Part shown: positions 59,496 through 64,000 of the stretch, one piece after another
Layout: each line of letters starts with the position of its first letter
Numbering within the stretch: the stretch's first letter is position 1
Source: Paraphaeosphaeria minitans
Lineage: Eukaryota > Ascomycota > Dothideomycetes > Pleosporales > Didymosphaeriaceae
NCBI GenBank assembly: GCA_015832175.1
Contig: WJXW01000008.1
Span: 682,001 to 746,000 of the forward strand
DNA length: 64,000 nucleotides
Reading direction: 5' to 3'
Program-made: the position numbers and the translations under genes
The notes under the pieces: model-generated
Told to the model about the DNA's origin: nothing
Databases searched by the model: none
The model's input: the letters and a program-made list of their open reading frames with translations, nothing else

Positions 59496-62141
59496 ATCTC
59501 CTACTTCTTACTTATAAAGTAGGCGGGAAGAAGACAACCCTATATTACCTAAGTATAAACTAAATGTTTAGAACTATATAGAACCCTACTAGGCACTAAA
59601 AGGAATGTAACCCTACAAAAATAAGAAGTTAGACTACGTACTAAAGTACTATCTAGACTACTAAAATCCTATATACTAATTCTGTATATAGACGTATTGC
59701 AAAGAACTAACATACGCATAATATAAGGCAGAGAAAAAAGAGAATAAGAAATAACCTAAAAGGAAACTACGCTGCAGATAGATATAAACAGACTACCCTA
59801 TTACAGCTTACAACGAACACCTCTAGAATAAATAATAAGTAAAATACTTTTCTTACCTCACGCTAAAAGGTAATAAATACTATAATATACTTATTAATAG
59901 AGACTATATATAACTATACTAATATACGTGTCTAAACTAAGACTATAAATACTACTATATAGCTAAACACTTAGATAGCTTTATAAACTACCCTATATAG
60001 GAAGTAATAACAGAACTACTAATTTAACTAGTACACAGGAATAGTAAAGACCGTAGGAGGAGAAACAGTAGAACATCTTTATAAAAAGAAGAAAATAATC
60101 TATATAAGCTACGTACTTAAGAATAATAATAGAAATAGATGCTTAGAAACGTATACTAGGTACTAGAACTTAACTACAACCTATATAAATAGATGTCTTT
60201 TTTAGGCCTAAACTTAGACAAGAAAACGTCTTTATTAAATTAAATGCTATAGTAAGCATAGTATTAGTTAAGCTACTAGTATAGCTTAAAAGAATATAGG
60301 CTTAAGCTCTTATAAACTTAGGAATAGGAAAGAACTTTATATTTTATTAAATAGTAAGACAAGCAGGACTTATAATATTAAAAAAAGAAGTACCCTATAT
60401 TATCTATATCACAAATAGATCCCTAATACCTAAGATACCTTAAATATACTAGGAGGTTACTACCATAATAATAGTCTAAGGACATAGAGAGGAACTTACC
60501 TTAGATATCTTACTAGGATCTAAGTATAAGTTAGTTTTAGAATTACCTTAGTTAATAATACACAACCTATAGATTAACTAGGGTACAAAGAAAATATTGT
60601 TTAAATACTACAATTATATATTATAAGCAAAGCCTACGTATTAACTAAAAATAATAGTAAATAAGGGAGTTATTAACAATATAATACTATAATAAATAGT
60701 TAAAAAATAGAAATACACCTTAGTAAATGCTAGTAGAAACCACTAGATTAAGAAGTATAAAAAGGAGAACAATAGCACACCCCTTACCTTACTAAGAGAG
60801 TATAGGAAATAGACATATATATTCACGGAAAAGGAAGGAAAAGTAAACCTACTAGAATATTAACCCTAGGATCTTATAATAGACCTAGAAGAAGGGAAGA
60901 CGCCACCCTTTAGACTACTATATAGTAAGACAGAAGAAGAACTCCTTAAAGAACGTAATCTTATTAAAATAAATCTTAAGAAAGGATATATATAACTATT
61001 AAAGTTACTAGTAGTAAGCCCTTTTATATTTATTAAGAAAAAGGATAGATTAGATAGACTATACGTTAACTACTAACAACTTAATAATATAATAATAAAA
61101 AACTAATATCTACTACTAAATATTACAGAGTTATAAGATTAACTATCTTAAGCTAAGATATTTATGATAATAGATCTAAGAGACAGTTACTACTTTATAC
61201 AAATTAAGAAAGGTAAAGAATAAAAAATAGTATTTTAATTACGCTATAGACTATTTAAATATAAGATTATAACTTTTAGACTTATAAACGCACTAGTAGC
61301 TTTTATAGCACTTATTAATAACGTACTCTACAAACATCTAGACATATTTATTATTACGTATATAAACAATATCCTCGTCTTTTCTAAACATAAATTAGAC
61401 TACACTAAGCATGTATAGATAGTACTAGAAGCACTAGATAAAGTATACCTTTATATTAAACTTAAGAAATATAAGTTTAACGTTAAATAACTTAAATTCC
61501 TAGGATATATTATTACTATAGAAGGAATTAAGATAGCACTAAGTAAAGTTAAATATATTAAGAACTAGCTAATACTAAAGATAGCTAAGAACATCTAAGA
61601 ATTCTTAAAATTCTGTAGATTTAACTAATAATTTATCTAAAATTACGCAAAGGTTACAATACCTGTAATAAATTTTATGAAAAAGAACGTACTCTTTAAA
61701 TAAACAAATAAGTATAGAATATTATTCTAACTTATTAAGACAGTATATATTATAGAACCTATCCTTATTTATTTTAGAAGTAATAAACCACTACGCTTTA
61801 AAACAAACGCTAGCGATCTTACGCTAGGCGCCTACGCTAAATAAAAACATAACAGTAAATAGCACCTAATTACCTATTACTTATACAAATTTAATAACGC
61901 TAAAACACAGTACAATATATATAACAAAGAACTCTACGCTATTATTAAAGCCTTAAAGCACTAGAGGATTTACGCGCTTAGTTACTTAACGCTAGAAATC
62001 TATATAAATTATAAGAACTTTCTAAGGTTTACGATAATAAAAGAACTTACGCCACAATAACAAAAATAGTTATAAACTACTAGGCAGTATAAGTTTAAAA
62101 TTATCTATATAGCTAGAAAAGAAAATGGTAGAGTAGACACT
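59496..62141 (+). pseudogene. Gypsy-1 copy 3 pol: spacer, protease, reverse transcriptase, RNase H
   Basis: Continuation of copy 3 after copy 5. The protease region is near 60290-60350. The reverse transcriptase box reads YINN (61359-61370), both catalytic Asp changed to Asn. RNase H starts TNASD near 61790, where the family has TDAS, and continues to KENGRVDT just before 62141. It is more damaged than copy 5, in keeping with being the older host. It is cut by copy 6 at a site whose empty form in copy 5 is at 57109-57113 (acact). Confidence 0.82.
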
Positions 62142-62597
62142 TATTAAATCCAAGAGGGTAGCTAGTCCTAAAGGGTTAAAGTTAGTTCTTAGACAGGAGT
62201 ACTTATAGAAAGTAGAAAGTCTTGTTAATATAATAGTATCTTGCAAAGTGTAATAAGTTAATAATTTAGTCTACTAGAATCTAAATAATAGATTAATAAA
62301 TAGATTAAATATAAGTATAAGAAGCTTATTCTTACGTTCCTATATACTAAGTAGTCCTACACATCCCAGAATCCCATATGTCCTAGAATCCTATACGTCC
62401 CAGAATCCCATACGTCCTAGAATCCTGTATAGGCGAGTCCTACGCGTCCTAGAGTTCCTATATAGGTAGGGCCTATATAGTCCTTAGGACTCTTAAAACC
62501 TATAACTTATTATCTAACTACTTAGTTAGCTAACTCTAGTAGACTAGTAGTCTAATAAGCTTGCGCCCTACTACTTGCGCATAGCTAGATTCTAATA
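62142..62597 (-). repeat. Gypsy-1 LTR type A (3' LTR of copy 6)
   Basis: 456 bp, starts tattaaatcc (TG lost), ends tctaata. The 17-bp units lie near 62362-62425. The polypurine tract is in reverse at 62598-62612 (ttattctcccc). Confidence 0.9.
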
Positions 62598-62714
62598 TTA
62601 TTCTCCCCCTCTAAGCTTAATATCCTTATAAGTTAACTACCTATAAAGTTATTATTTTATTCTATTTAATATTGCTATAGTTAAGCTAATTACCTTAAAA
62701 AAGACTACGTTTTT

Positions 62715-63190
62715 ATAATAGTTACCTATTTATACTACGCTAAGAAGAAATATACTTATTATCTTTCTTCTTTACACTTTTAGTGTACTAACTATATTAG
62801 ATAAGGAAACTAGAAGTGTAAGCCTAAAGAGATCCCTTTACTAGATTATTTAAAAATAGATGCTAAAATAAAAAAGTTAGAAAAGTTAGAGGCTAAAGAG
62901 GAGGTAAAGCTCTATATTAAGGAAGAGCTAGCTAAGGCAGCTCTCCTTTACGCCTATTAGGCGTAAGAGAAAATAGCGCGCTTACGCAATTAGTAAAAGA
63001 AATTACATTAGAAGGAATAAGAATTATTTAATTATAGTATAAGTACTATAAATAAGTTAGAAGCGCTTAAGGCGTAGGAGGAGTTAGCGTAGGCCACTAC
63101 GTTAATAAATCCTAACGCGCTGTTACGCGCTAAAATAATTAATTAGTCTATTTTGTAGACTAGCCCTTATACTAGTAGCAATTCCTAGGT
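62715..63190 (+). pseudogene. Antisense Cys-rich coiled-coil frame, copy 6
   Basis: Third copy of the type A antisense frame. KLEAKEEVKLYIKEELAKA is recognisable near 62890-62945, with the Cys-bearing part upstream near 62790-62825 (KCKPK). Confidence 0.57.
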
Positions 63191-63199
63191 GCATTCTAG

Positions 63200-64000
63200 T
63201 TATTTCTAGTAGAACTCCTTAATCTTTTACTAATAGTTTCCTAGATTATTCTTTAGTTCCTAGGTGTTTTCGCTATATAGGTAACCTTTCTACTTAATAA
63301 GGTATGTGTTATTATACTAATTATATTCTAGAATTCTTTTAACCTTAAATTTATTTTCTTCTTTAGTTCTGTAGTAGGAGGTGGTTCTAACTAGTGTATT
63401 AGGGTCTGCTAGTTCTAGTAGTAATATATAGAATACTAGGTGTATCTTTGCATCTAGCGGTAGTTCTAACTTATAGTTTACTAGTAATATTTACTTAGAA
63501 ATATAAAATAGTCTAACTTTAATATAATCTAGTTTCTTATATTTCTTCTTTTAAGTTTAAAGGTTCTTTATAAGTAGATATACTTTATCCCCCTTCTTTA
63601 GCTAAAGTGCCATTTTTTGTTTTTAGTTTTAGTATAAAATTAATTACTGCTAAGCTTTCTTAAGATTCTTTTAGAATTATTAGTGTATTTTCTTTATATT
63701 TTTTACTATATCTATAGCTTCTTTTACTTTAATTATCGTAGGAAATTATTAGTTAAAGAGATATAGGTGTCTTCTATAGTTTATATAGAATAGTGTATAT
63801 CCTAATACTACTAATACTTTGTTATTATAGGCTAACTATGCCATAGGTAGTAATAAAACCTAGTTATTCTTCTAACTGTTATAGTAGATGCGTAGGTACG
63901 TTTCTATAGTTTAGTTTGTACGTTCTATCTGTCTGTCTGTTTATAGATAGTAAGCTGTTAATAGTTTTTATTTCGTTTTAAGTAGTGCTATAAGTGTTAT
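63200..64000 (-). pseudogene. Gypsy-1 copy 6 pol: integrase end and chromodomain
   Basis: Chromodomain in reverse near 63285-63310 (tacttaataaggta), then the C-terminal part of integrase. The window ends in the integrase core region corresponding to about 57760 of copy 5. Confidence 0.8.

Larger units (their letters stand above)
44585..62141 (+). mobile_element. Gypsy-1 copy 3, plus strand, host of three inserts
   Basis: A Gypsy-1 copy of a fourth LTR type (E). Its own parts are 44585-45125, 51832-52906 and 59496-62141, and it continues beyond the window after copy 6. The left target site is aacgt (44580-44584), the same sequence as the empty site 18732-18736 in reverse. The other duplication is outside the window. 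It is cut in gag by copy 4, after gag by copy 5 and after RNase H by copy 6. Confidence 0.88.
62142..64000 (-). mobile_element. Gypsy-1 copy 6, subfamily A, cut by window end
   Basis: Minus-strand Gypsy-1 with its 3' LTR at 62142-62597, then antisense frame and C-terminal pol. The rest lies outside. The left target site would be acact (62137-62141); the partner is outside the window. Confidence 0.9.

Overview
The window is one block of nested, decayed LTR retrotransposons from a genome with repeat-induced point mutation (RIP). I see no host gene, tRNA, rRNA, CRISPR array or bacterial-type signal. The inferred source is a filamentous ascomycete (Pezizomycotina). The reasons are: the elements are chromodomain Gypsy and Copia families; TpA is in great excess while CpA and TpG are scarce; and reading frames are recognisable but broken mainly by TAG and TAA where the families have Trp, Gln or Arg. 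The longest surviving open frames are under 90 codons.

I name the families only for this report. Gypsy-1 is a Ty3-type chromovirus with LTRs of 411-469 bp, in six copies. Gypsy-2 is a second chromovirus with no LTR identified, present as one long plus-strand copy, one long minus-strand copy and two fragments. Copia-1 is about 7.3 kb with 195-bp LTRs, in two full copies and one solo LTR. Copia-2 is a gag fragment with a zinc knuckle. LTR-C is a 186-bp LTR found twice in inverted orientation.

Layout: 1-1186 Gypsy-2 integrase fragment (+); 1187-7906 Gypsy-1 copy 1 (-); 7907-8789 Gypsy-2 tail (-); 8790-9146 unassigned LTR-like sequence; 9147-16459 Copia-1 copy 1 (+); 16460-18378 Copia-2 leader and gag (+); 18379-18598 LTR-C; 18599-24155 Gypsy-2 (-); 24156-24375 LTR-C inverted. 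From 24376 to 44584 a Gypsy-2 copy (+) is split by Copia-1 copy 2 (25356-32682) and by a Copia-1 solo LTR (33430-40346), which itself holds Gypsy-1 copy 2 (33471-40187). From 44585 Gypsy-1 copy 3 (+) begins; it is split by copy 4 (45126-51826, -), copy 5 (52907-59490, +) and copy 6 (from 62142, -, running off the window).

The right part can be ordered in time. Target-site duplications AAAAG, CGTAT, TTTAG and CTAAG are perfect, and GATTA/AATTA differs by one RIP-type change. Related copies in the window show several of the empty sites. The left part (1-24375) is rearranged: copy 1 and Copia-1 copy 1 lack matching duplications, and Gypsy-2 pieces face each other.

The least explained content is a set of extra reading frames. 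Between pol and the 3' LTR, Gypsy-1 copies carry an antisense frame for a Cys-rich, coiled-coil protein. That frame and the U3 part of the LTR differ together between subfamilies, as if exchanged as one cassette, while gag-pol and the R-U5 half of the LTR stay the same. Gypsy-2 has its own antisense frame in the same place, and Copia-1 has a sense frame after pol.
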